Assembly (NCBI GenBank): GCA_964492715.1
Contig: CAZBLK010000013.1
Location: 1-64,000, forward strand
Direction: 5' to 3'
DNA length: 64,000 nt
Source of the DNA: CAZBLK01 sp964492715
Lineage (GTDB): Bacteria > Bacillota > Clostridia > Lachnospirales > WRBF01
In this document: positions 9,203-15,630 of the stretch, piece after piece
Numbering within the stretch: the stretch's first letter is position 1
Layout of the letters: each line of letters starts with the position of its first letter
Notes under the pieces: model-generated
What the model was told of the DNA's origin: nothing
The model's database searches: none
What the model saw: the letters and a program-made list of their open reading frames with translations, nothing else
Position numbers and translations under genes: made by a program

Positions 9203-9730
9203 ATGATGAGTAGGCAAGTAACAACAGACTACTTCATAGAGGAAACATCGTATAGACAATGGGAAAAAACAAAAAAAGAATATTATAGTTTTCTTTCAAA
9301 TACTGTTTATGGGTTGTCAAACTATGTGTCAACAGCTATTGGGTTTGCACCATATTATTATTGGGTGCCAGCGTCACTACTAGGCTTAAACACTCAGTTT
9401 TTATCAGACTTATGGACAAATGGTTGGGTAACTATAAGCGAAAGAGATACCCTACATATAAAGACTGTTTATCTATACAATGATTCAGATGGAAAGTATT
9501 GGTGGTACGGTGAAGGTGAAAAACTAAGCAGAAATTATACATTGACAAGCGTATGGGTAGATAGTAGTAACAATTACAGAAGTTCTTCCACTGATAGGTT
9601 TGTACAATTTTTATCTTCAAATTACGATAATGACTATAATTTGTTCAGGCTTACATATAGTAAGGCAAAATATGAGGTTGGCAAATACTATGAGACATAT
9701 ACTATACCTTCAAATTTGTACGTAAATTAA
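9203..9730 (+). CDS. Hypothetical protein, aromatic-rich, possibly truncated
   Basis: A 175-residue open frame I do not recognise. It is unusually rich in Tyr, Trp, Ser and Asn (for example YYYWVPASLL and GKYWWYGEGEKL) with no signal peptide and one short hydrophobic patch (STAIGFAPYYYWVPASLLGL). Two ATGs (9203, 9206) are possible but neither has a recognisable SD; an in-frame stop lies at 9170-9172. It resembles the C-terminal portion of a larger secreted protein whose 5' part is lost, which would fit the decayed surroundings. A 12-base-stem hairpin follows at 9747-9771. Confidence that it is translated is modest. Confidence 0.45.
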   Translation: MMSRQVTTDYFIEETSYRQWEKTKKEYYSFLSNTVYGLSNYVSTAIGFAPYYYWVPASLLGLNTQFLSDLWTNGWVTISERDTLHIKTVYLYNDSDGKYWWYGEGEKLSRNYTLTSVWVDSSNNYRSSSTDRFVQFLSSNYDNDYNLFRLTYSKAKYEVGKYYETYTIPSNLYVN

Positions 9731-9746
9731 TTATCCTACCAATGTT

Positions 9747-9771
9747 GCAAACTCCGGAATCCGGAGTTTGC
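9747..9771. terminator. Perfect hairpin after the hypothetical gene
   Basis: GCAAACTCCGG and its exact complement CCGGAGTTTGC flank a three-base AAT loop. There is no T-run on either side, so it is either a non-canonical terminator or a small palindrome of another kind. Confidence 0.5.
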
Positions 9772-9830
9772 TTAACTATGCAAAAAATATCCTGAATTTA
9801 GTAATAATTTAGTTAGGTGAGGACTGAAAA

Positions 9831-10118
9831 ATGAAAAACCGTAAGAAAATATCATTTACTAAAAGAATTAGATTAATAAGCCTGCTTCTTTTATATAGTG
9901 GTTTTATTAGCATATTTTCAACGTTAATTTATTATCCTGGACCTGTTTCGGAATTAATTATATATATTCACATATTTTTAGGAATTGCCCTAACAGGTGT
10001 TTCTCTAATTCTTAGTTTTTTATTTTGGAGATGTAAATACTGCGGTAAAGGATTTGAGTTGAGGCATGGTAGTATGGACAGAATGCTTTATTGTCCGTAT
10101 TGTAATAAAGAAATTTAG
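9831..10118 (+). CDS. Small membrane protein with C-terminal zinc ribbon
   Basis: A 95-residue protein with a basic N-terminus (KNRKKISFTKRIR), two membrane helices (about 15-35 and 42-65) and a C-terminal zinc-ribbon-like element with two CxxC pairs (CKYCGKGF and CPYCNKE). The start ATG has GAGGA 9 bases upstream. No specific family is recognised. The two short helices and cytosolic zinc ribbon suggest a small membrane adaptor, but the function is unknown. It sits alone in a decayed region. Confidence 0.7.
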   Translation: MKNRKKISFTKRIRLISLLLLYSGFISIFSTLIYYPGPVSELIIYIHIFLGIALTGVSLILSFLFWRCKYCGKGFELRHGSMDRMLYCPYCNKEI

Positions 10119-10163
10119 TTTTATATGGTTTGGTTAGCCATTTTTTATAATGCCAGTTATAGA

Positions 10164-10481
10164 TTACACCACGGAAACCACTGTACAGGGTTGTATGCGT
10201 GTTGCAGTAAATATGGACTGATTTCCAAATGCACCCTTTAAAAACGCTACAACGTCAAATAATATGGTTAATGAAGCCAATACAAGCAGATAAGGCACCG
10301 TTACACAAATTAGTGGTATCATGTAGTGCATAATGGATTGTCTCATGCTTTCATGCCGGATAAGCTGCATAACCATAAGTGCCGCTAAGAACATAAACTG
10401 CAATGCCATTAGGACGGAAAAGTTGGATAGAAGTTTAGAACCGTAATCTTTTGATATATTTTTTATGGATAGTTTTATAAT
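10164..10481 (-). pseudogene. Permease fragment fused to a duplicated yyaL piece
   Basis: The open frame encodes about 80 residues of a membrane protein with at least two helices (LSNFSVLMALQFMFLAALMV and PLICVTVPYLLVLASLTIL), resembling the start of an ABC-type permease. After LKGAFG the reading runs into DNA nearly identical to the 5' region of the yyaL-like gene (10165-10231 against about 8851-8917), read in a different frame. AAAGGAGG is present, but the codon at the expected start position (10481-10479) is ATT rather than ATG, so the start also appears mutated. This is a broken gene produced by a duplication or deletion junction. Confidence 0.65.
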
Positions 10482-10571
10482 ATGTGCCTCCTTTTTTTCT
10501 GAATTATAAAATATGAAAACCAAAACAAAGTAAAATGAATGCTAAGGGAATATAAAATTAAAAAATTTTGA

Positions 10572-10600
10572 TTGATTTTTTTGTAGATAAATATTATAAT
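10572..10600 (+). promoter_or_regulatory. Promoter of RNase P RNA gene
   Basis: TTGATT (10572-10577), 17-base spacer, TATAAT (10595-10600). Transcription would start near 10607, exactly where the P1 helix of the RNA begins. Confidence 0.8.
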
Positions 10601-10606
10601 ATAAAA

Positions 10607-10952
10607 ACTGAGTAAGCCAGACAGTCGCATGTGCAAACATGAGGAAAGTCCGAGCACCGCAGGGCAGAGTGCTGGGTAACCCCCAGTGGAGGCGACTCTA
10701 AGGAAAGTGCAACAGAAATAAACCGCTTTGCTTTTTGCAAAGTAAGGGTGGAAAGGTGGGGTAAAAGCCCACCGCTTCTTTGGCGACAAAGAAGGCTCTG
10801 TAAACCCCGCTTGGTGCAAGACAAAAAAGCATGTGCTTTGGCATAAGGGCTGCCCGTCCTGCTTTTTAACAAGTCGCTGGAGCGTTTTTGGTAACATAAC
10901 GCCAAGATAGATGGCTGTCTAATACAGAACTCGGCTTATAGGCTTGCTCGGT
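10607..10952 (+). ncRNA. rnpB: RNase P RNA
   Basis: The catalytic RNA that trims tRNA 5' leaders. Conserved core pieces are present in order: GAGGAAAGTCCGAGC (P4 5' side), GGCAGAGTGCTGGGTAAC, CAACAGAAA, AAGGGTGGAAAGGTG, GGTAAAAGCCCACC, and the 3' side AACAGAACTCGGCTTA-like segment. The ends ACTGAGTAAGCC and GGCTTGCTCGGT pair to form P1 and fix the boundaries. A consensus promoter stands 7 bases upstream and a terminator follows. All open frames in this interval are shadows of the RNA. Confidence 0.96.
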
Positions 10953-10966
10953 ATACTGGAAAATTA

Positions 10967-10997
10967 AAGGACACAGGCTATTTGCTTGTATCCTTTT
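10967..10997 (+). terminator. Terminator of rnpB
   Basis: AAGGACACAGGC pairs with GCTTGTATCCTT (with one wobble and one mismatch) and is followed by TTTTT. It lies 15 bases after the RNase P RNA 3' end. Confidence 0.75.
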
Positions 10998-11043
10998 TAT
11001 GCTTAACACTATTTTAATATATAAGTTTTTTATAGTCTTAAAG

Positions 11044-11072
11044 TTGACTTTACCGCCAAAATATGCTATCCT
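11044..11072 (+). promoter_or_regulatory. Promoter of the type I toxin-like locus
   Basis: TTGACT (11044-11049), 17-base spacer ending in TGC (extended -10), TATCCT (11067-11072). A predicted start near 11079 gives a transcript of about 245 bases ending at the terminator at 11294-11324. The promoter overlaps one arm of an inverted repeat ACCGCC ... GGGCGGT (11052-11098). Confidence 0.55.
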
Positions 11073-11132
11073 CTAACAAGCATATCAAAGGGCGGTTTTT
11101 TGTTGGCTGTACTGCGAAAAGCGGTGAAGCCT

Positions 11133-11207
11133 ATGCCATTATATGAGATATTGTACTTCATACTTTTTGCAATATGAGCTTATGTGATGAAATATACAAA
11201 GAAATAA
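11133..11207 (+). pseudogene. Putative holin-like type I toxin peptide, interrupted by TGA
   Basis: Starting at ATG 11133 (GGTGA 5 bases upstream) the frame reads MPLYEILYFILFAI, then TGA (11175-11177), then AYVMKYTKK and TAA. With the stop read through this is a 24-residue peptide: a short hydrophobic helix followed by a basic tail, the layout of small Firmicutes holin-like toxins. A promoter, an SD-ATG arrangement, a hairpin right after the stop (TAAGCCG ... CGGCTTA, 11205-11234) and a terminator complete a typical toxin mRNA. The TGA suggests inactivation, or the 14-residue form may be the product. The family call is inferred from layout and residue pattern. Confidence 0.45.
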
Positions 11208-11234
11208 GCCGCCCAGTGACAAGGTATCGGCTTA
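11205..11234 (+). other. Hairpin overlapping the toxin-like stop codon
   Basis: TAAGCCG (containing the TAA stop) pairs with CGGCTTA across a 16-base loop. In type I toxin systems the convergent antitoxin RNA commonly pairs in this part of the message; an antisense promoter was not convincingly identified. Confidence 0.45.
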
Positions 11235-11293
11235 CTTCTAACTTAAATATTTAGTTATTTGAGTTCAGCCATATCGCTTGATGATACGCTGGA

Positions 11294-11324
11294 AGAGAGT
11301 GTTTGCAGCACTCTCTCTTTTTAT
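11294..11324 (+). terminator. Terminator of toxin-like transcript
   Basis: Eight-base perfect stem AGAGAGTG ... CACTCTCT with a 7-base loop followed by CTTTTTAT. It points rightward, so it does not serve the leftward sleC gene that ends at 11367; this supports a rightward transcript through 11079-11324. Confidence 0.7.
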
Positions 11325-11366
11325 CTTACTCACATTATACTTCACTAAAACAAGCTAGTCAAAAAG

Positions 11367-13397
11367 CTACAGCCCTCTGTAAACCTCCTGAATTTTGTTC
11401 CAAGTGTATTGGCCAACAATTCCGTCTGGGGTAAGCCCAAAAAGCTTTTGAAAAGCAATTACTGCATTTTTTGTTTGCTCGCCGAAAATGCCGTCAGCTG
11501 TAATTTTTGGAATAGAAGGATATTTGCGGCTAATTGCAATTAGCCAATTTTGTATTTGCCTTACACTTTCTCCAGACGAACCAACTTTTAAAAGATATCC
11601 AGGGTATGGAACGTTTGATAAACTGTTGTAAACTTCTACTATTTTATTCCAGGTGTTTTTGCCAATAATGCCGTCAGGTGTAAGTCCAAAAAGCTTTTGA
11701 AAAGCTATTACAGCGTCCTTTGTTAAATTGCCGAAGATTCCATCTGCTTTAATCTTTGGAATAGAAGGGTACTTGTTGCTTATTGCGTTTAAATAGTTTT
11801 GCATAGTGCGGACATTTTCGCCAGTGGAGCCAACTTTAAGCAAGTAGCCTGGGTAAGGTGGGTTTACGCTTGGTGGGTTTTGCTCTGGCTTGTTTGGGTC
11901 GTTTACGTTTTGCAAAATGCCGTTGTACACGTCGTACAGCTTTGTCCAAGTGGAGCTTCCAACAATTCCGTCTTGCACAAGCCCAAACGTCTTTTGAAAT
12001 TCTTTGACTGCGTTTTTTGTTTGTGCATCAAACGTTCCTGTTTGTTTTACAATTGGAATTGAAGGGTAGTAGTCGCCTATATAATTAAGCAAAAACTGCA
12101 AATCTTTAACAAGTGCACCAGTTGAACCCTCTTTAATTACTGTTGTAGGCGGAGCAACGCCAATGTTTTCTTTTATAGCTTCACTGTCAAGCTGTGCAAG
12201 CCTTGTAACCGCAACGTATACATAAGAAATTTTATTCCAAGTTCCTTTGTCTACAACGCCTGTTTGCGGAAGGTTAAATATTCGTTGAAACTCTTTTACA
12301 GCTGCTTGAGTGTCAGCTTTGTAGCTGCTGTCAATTACAAATATTTGCGGAATGCTTGGGTAGTTTTTTCTAATACGGTTAAGCTCTGTTTGAATTAGCC
12401 GAACGTTGAAGCCAACATCACCAAGAGCAAGCGGACGCCCGGGGTACGACTCCTCAAGCCCACGAATGTTGTTTGTAACCTTTAAAACCGCATCATTACC
12501 GTAATAAAATTTAATTATTTCGTTAGGTGTTTTTCCTTGGTTTGCAAGCGTAACAGTACCCCATTGCGACAATCCGTTGCACGTTGTTGTCGTTCCGTTG
12601 CAGTATTGTGCGAAATACGGCGCAAGGCTTCCTCCTTTTGTTATGTATACGTTAAAAAACAAGTCAACGAGTTTGCTTATGTTGTCAAAAATGTTTCGTC
12701 CTTCGTAAAATGCTTGGTCATACTGCGTAGAGTTTGTAATGTTAAAGTTGTAGCCACGGCTTGGGTACCATTCTGTAAAAATGCGGTTAAGTGTGAACGA
12801 AACTTGTGCATGAATGTTTGCAGTTATAGAGTTTGTTGGCCAAGTTGGGTAAATTTCGCTTGAAGTAACGTTTTTGATATAATCAATAAATTTTACACGA
12901 ATGTTTCGTGCATCAGAGTTTGGCGGCCCTAAATGAACAACAATATACTCTGGAATAAAAACTTCGGTTAAAATTCTTGGCTCTTTTGTTGGGCCAACTT
13001 GTGCATTTGGCACGTTTTGCAAAAGTGCATTCGGCGGAATTTCAATCACTTCAGGCTCTACTTCGCCCCTTGTACGTGGCATTGGCTTCATTTGAACTGT
13101 TATTTGTGACGGGATTGTGTCGTAAATTTGCACTCCTTCAATTATCGATGGAACGTAACCAGTTGAACTAACTTCAACAGAGTAAGTATAGTACGGCGGA
13201 ATTGTATTTTCGGGGTTAAGCGACATATCTTTGTTTGGTGCTGCAAGCTGCACTTGCGTGGTGTTTCCGTCCTCATCTGTTTTTAGCGTGTAAAGCACGT
13301 TTCCTTCTGTATCTCGAATAATTATTGTAGCATTTTGTATGGGCAAAGCTCCGCTGGCTGTAACTACTTGTACCTGCAAAAAGCCAAAATAGTCCAT
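11367..13397 (-). CDS. sleC: SleC-type spore cortex-lytic enzyme with four peptidoglycan-binding repeats
   Basis: A 676-residue protein. The N-terminus (FLQVQVVTASGALPIQNATI) matches the SleC prosequence region with its Ig-like fold. A SpoIID/LytB-like lytic transglycosylase domain (about 146-320) follows with the putative catalytic Glu in TSSEIYPTW, and conserved AYDQAF-like and QYCNGTTTTCNGLSQWG segments. Four PG-binding repeats begin near 326, 422, 521 and 600. SleC degrades cortex peptidoglycan during spore germination after removal of its propeptide. The start at 13397 has AGGGAGGT just upstream; the open frame extends 12 codons further without an SD. The C-terminal repeat number seems larger than in described SleC proteins. 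A GerS-like gene elsewhere in the window fits a SleC-based germination pathway. Confidence 0.87.
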   Translation of the reverse strand: MDYFGFLQVQVVTASGALPIQNATIIIRDTEGNVLYTLKTDEDGNTTQVQLAAPNKDMSLNPENTIPPYYTYSVEVSSTGYVPSIIEGVQIYDTIPSQITVQMKPMPRTRGEVEPEVIEIPPNALLQNVPNAQVGPTKEPRILTEVFIPEYIVVHLGPPNSDARNIRVKFIDYIKNVTSSEIYPTWPTNSITANIHAQVSFTLNRIFTEWYPSRGYNFNITNSTQYDQAFYEGRNIFDNISKLVDLFFNVYITKGGSLAPYFAQYCNGTTTTCNGLSQWGTVTLANQGKTPNEIIKFYYGNDAVLKVTNNIRGLEESYPGRPLALGDVGFNVRLIQTELNRIRKNYPSIPQIFVIDSSYKADTQAAVKEFQRIFNLPQTGVVDKGTWNKISYVYVAVTRLAQLDSEAIKENIGVAPPTTVIKEGSTGALVKDLQFLLNYIGDYYPSIPIVKQTGTFDAQTKNAVKEFQKTFGLVQDGIVGSSTWTKLYDVYNGILQNVNDPNKPEQNPPSVNPPYPGYLLKVGSTGENVRTMQNYLNAISNKYPSIPKIKADGIFGNLTKDAVIAFQKLFGLTPDGIIGKNTWNKIVEVYNSLSNVPYPGYLLKVGSSGESVRQIQNWLIAISRKYPSIPKITADGIFGEQTKNAVIAFQKLFGLTPDGIVGQYTWNKIQEVYRGL

Positions 13398-13500
13398 GTT
13401 TACCTCCCTGTTCTTTTTTGTTATTATATACATATATTTGGCAATAATTGCATGTACACTTAATAATGAGTTTGCTTTTTAATGTAAAGGAGGAGTTATT

Positions 13501-13956
13501 TTGTCAAAAGTCGAGCTTACATGTATGGTAATGGTAGAGGATAAAAAAGCAGGCAAAGTTTTGGTGCAGGACAGGCTTAAAAAGTGGAAGGGTATAAGCT
13601 TTCCGGGAGGGCATGTTGAAGCTTTTGAATGTATTTTAGACAGCGCAATTCGTGAAATTAAAGAGGAAACAGGGCTTGAGATTAAAGAGCTGAAAAGCTG
13701 CGGAATTGTTCATTGGTTTAATGAAGAAACTCACGACAGATACATTGAGTTTTTGTACAAAACAAGTGTATTTTGCGGACAGTTATTGCCAGAAACTGAA
13801 GAAGGAACAGTGTTTTGGCTTGAGGTTGAAAAGCTTTCGCAAATGTCACTTTCACCAAACTTTAAAGAGTATTTGCCTATGTTTTTAAATGGCAATTTTA
13901 ACGAATTGTTTTTTACACACAGCGGCGACTTTCAGTCAGAGCCTTTTTATAAATAA
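13501..13956 (+). CDS. NUDIX hydrolase
   Basis: A 151-residue pyrophosphohydrolase with a complete Nudix box: GHVEAFE, then CILDSAI, then REIKEETGL, matching G-x5-E-x7-R-E-U-x-E-E-x-G-U. The domain order (LTCMVMVED ... VLVQDRLKKWKGISFPGGHVE) is close to 8-oxo-dGTP diphosphatase-like MutT proteins, so cleaning of oxidised nucleotides is likely, though substrates of this family vary. The start is TTG at 13501 with AGGAGG 7 bases upstream. It is divergent from sleC with about 100 bases between. Confidence 0.9.
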   Translation: MSKVELTCMVMVEDKKAGKVLVQDRLKKWKGISFPGGHVEAFECILDSAIREIKEETGLEIKELKSCGIVHWFNEETHDRYIEFLYKTSVFCGQLLPETEEGTVFWLEVEKLSQMSLSPNFKEYLPMFLNGNFNELFFTHSGDFQSEPFYK

Positions 13957-13971
13957 ATATTAACAAAAGCC

Positions 13972-13999
13972 TAAATTTTGTGTTAAAACTTGCCGATAA
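13972..13999 (+). promoter_or_regulatory. Sigma-D (sigma-28) flagellin promoter
   Basis: TAAA (13972-13975), 16-base spacer, GCCGATAA (13992-13999), an almost exact match to the sigma-28/SigD consensus. Transcription would start near 14006, leaving a leader of about 148 bases that contains a full family A repeat before the flagellin SD. Confidence 0.88.
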
Positions 14000-14033
14000 T
14001 ATATAAAGAATTATTAATATAGCAATTTCAGTT

Positions 14034-14136
14034 TATAGCAATTCCAGTTTTTAACGATATTGGCAGAGAGAAGCCAAACGCCTAGCCGTTTGGCGTTTTG
14101 ACCGATAGACAATGTCATTAAAAACAGAATTGCTAT
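14034..14136 (+). repeat. Family A palindromic repeat in the flagellin leader
   Basis: Full-length A element (about 103 bases): TATAGCAATTCCAG at the left, CAGAATTGCTAT at the right, arms of about 30 bases that pair over most of their length, and an inner hairpin formed by GCCAAACG and CGTTTGGC. It lies between the sigma-D promoter and the SD of flagellin, so it is part of that mRNA leader. Confidence 0.9.
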
Positions 14137-14153
14137 TGTATGGAGGTTTTCTA

Positions 14154-15602
14154 ATGAAAATAAATACAAATGTTCCTGCTCTAAAAGCTTACACTTCTAT
14201 TTCAAAAACAGAAAGAGATGTAGCACGGGCATCAAACAGGCTTTCTTCTGGGCTTAAAATTTCGTCGGCAAAAGACGACCCTGCTGGGCGTGCCGTTTCA
14301 AACAAGCTTCGTGTTCAAGCTAAGGGGCTTGCAAAGGCAAGCCAAAACGCATCAAATGGTATTTCGGCAATTCAAACTGCCGAAGGTGCTCTTAATGAAA
14401 TTCATGCTATGCTTCAACGCATGAACGAACTTTGTGTTTATGCAGCAAATGGAACAAACACAGCAGAAGATGTTCAAAAAATGCAAATGGAGATTGACCA
14501 AATTAAAGATGAAATTGACAAGACTGCTCTTAAAACAGACTTTAATAAAATTAAGCTTTTAAACGGTGACGCCGACAGAATTAGCTATTCACCAAACGCT
14601 ACAATTTTAAGGGCTACTGACAACATGCCAAATGCAACTTATAAGTTCGACCTTGTTGGTTTAGCAACTAAGTCAACAGTTGCTGGTGCTGCTCAAACTC
14701 CAGCAGGTGACCCTTTGAAAAATGTTGATGGAAAAGTTTATATAAACGGTGTTTTGGTTACATTTGACAAAACAGATTCTAACGATTCTGCTTTTGAAAA
14801 GTTGCGTGTTGCATGTGAAGCTTCCGGCTTGAATATTACCAAACCAGACCCAATAGACCCTAATGACGTTGGCAAGGTTTTTAAAAGCATTGAAGCTAAA
14901 AATGCGGGCTCTAAATACAGCATAGAAATAGTTGCAACAGAACTTGACGGAACAGGTAACGGGCAAGCACTTCTAAGTGCCTTGGGTTTAACAGCAGGTG
15001 TAACAAAGGGAGACGACATACAAATTAAGCTTCACACAGAAACATACCCAGCCCCAGCGGACTTGTCACGTCCTTTGACATCAAATGCAGCATATTCGGC
15101 CGAAGGTAACAGAGTTACAGTTTATGACATTTCGGGGCGTACTGCTACAATTGATATTGAAGATGGGCTTCCTGTAGGAACTAATTATGAATTAATGACA
15201 ATTAAGCAAGGACCTATGTACATTCAAATTGGCCCAAGCAAAAACATTGAAATGGAAGTTAAAATTCCAAAAATTACATCAAAAACACTAGAGCTTGACG
15301 TTGTGCAGGTTGGCTCGCCAACAAGCGTTCAATATGCTATGAAAAGCGTTGAAAAAGCAATTGCGTTAGTTTCGGACGTTCGTGCAAAGCTTGGTGCTTA
15401 CCAAAACAGGCTTGAATTTACAATTTCAAATCTTGACAACAATGAGCTTAACACAACGCAAGCTTTGTCACGTATAGTAGACGCTGACATGGCTGAAGAA
15501 ATGATGAACTATACAAAGGGCAACATAATTGTTCAAGCTGGGCTTTCTGTTATGGGGCAAGCAAACCAAAGGCCGCAGTCTATTTTGCAGCTTATGAAAT
15601 AG
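14154..15602 (+). CDS. fliC: Flagellin
   Basis: A 482-residue flagellar filament subunit. The conserved N-terminal D0/D1 region (INTNVPAL, then RLSSGLKISSAKDDPAG and the QTAEGALNE region) spans about 1-150, and the C-terminal D1/D0 region (about 400-482) ends in QANQRPQSILQLMK. The central 150-390 segment is variable. There is no cleavable signal; export is by the flagellar type III apparatus. The start is ATG 14154 with GGAGG 8 bases upstream; an upstream ATG at 14112 lies in the repeat and is not used. A sigma-D promoter drives it, and the downstream large protein, small protein and fliS are probably in the same transcript. Confidence 0.95.
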   Translation: MKINTNVPALKAYTSISKTERDVARASNRLSSGLKISSAKDDPAGRAVSNKLRVQAKGLAKASQNASNGISAIQTAEGALNEIHAMLQRMNELCVYAANGTNTAEDVQKMQMEIDQIKDEIDKTALKTDFNKIKLLNGDADRISYSPNATILRATDNMPNATYKFDLVGLATKSTVAGAAQTPAGDPLKNVDGKVYINGVLVTFDKTDSNDSAFEKLRVACEASGLNITKPDPIDPNDVGKVFKSIEAKNAGSKYSIEIVATELDGTGNGQALLSALGLTAGVTKGDDIQIKLHTETYPAPADLSRPLTSNAAYSAEGNRVTVYDISGRTATIDIEDGLPVGTNYELMTIKQGPMYIQIGPSKNIEMEVKIPKITSKTLELDVVQVGSPTSVQYAMKSVEKAIALVSDVRAKLGAYQNRLEFTISNLDNNELNTTQALSRIVDADMAEEMMNYTKGNIIVQAGLSVMGQANQRPQSILQLMK

Positions 15603-15630
15603 TTGGAAGTTAATAACAACGAGGTGCTTT

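Noticed and set aside
9074..9259. Leftward 61-codon frame
   Set aside because: No SD, no family match, and it overlaps the terminator-like hairpin at 9071-9104.
10475..10905. Open frames of 103-140 codons over 10475-10905
   Set aside because: They lie on the opposite strand of the RNase P RNA.
11050..11102. Terminator formed by ACCGCC ... GGGCGGTTTTTT
   Set aside because: It overlaps the inferred toxin-like promoter and follows the real rnpB terminator by 50 bases, so I treat it as part of that promoter-leader region rather than as a separate terminator.
11175..11177. TGA read as tryptophan or selenocysteine
   Set aside because: TGA is a normal stop elsewhere (for example the M23 and ytxC genes), Trp uses TGG, and there is no SECIS-like evidence.
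14101..14120. Sigma-D-like -10 (ACCGATAG) inside family A repeats
   Set aside because: No TAAA at the right distance in any copy.
14112..14153. Upstream ATG for flagellin
   Set aside because: It lies in the family A repeat, has no SD and gives a non-conserved extension.
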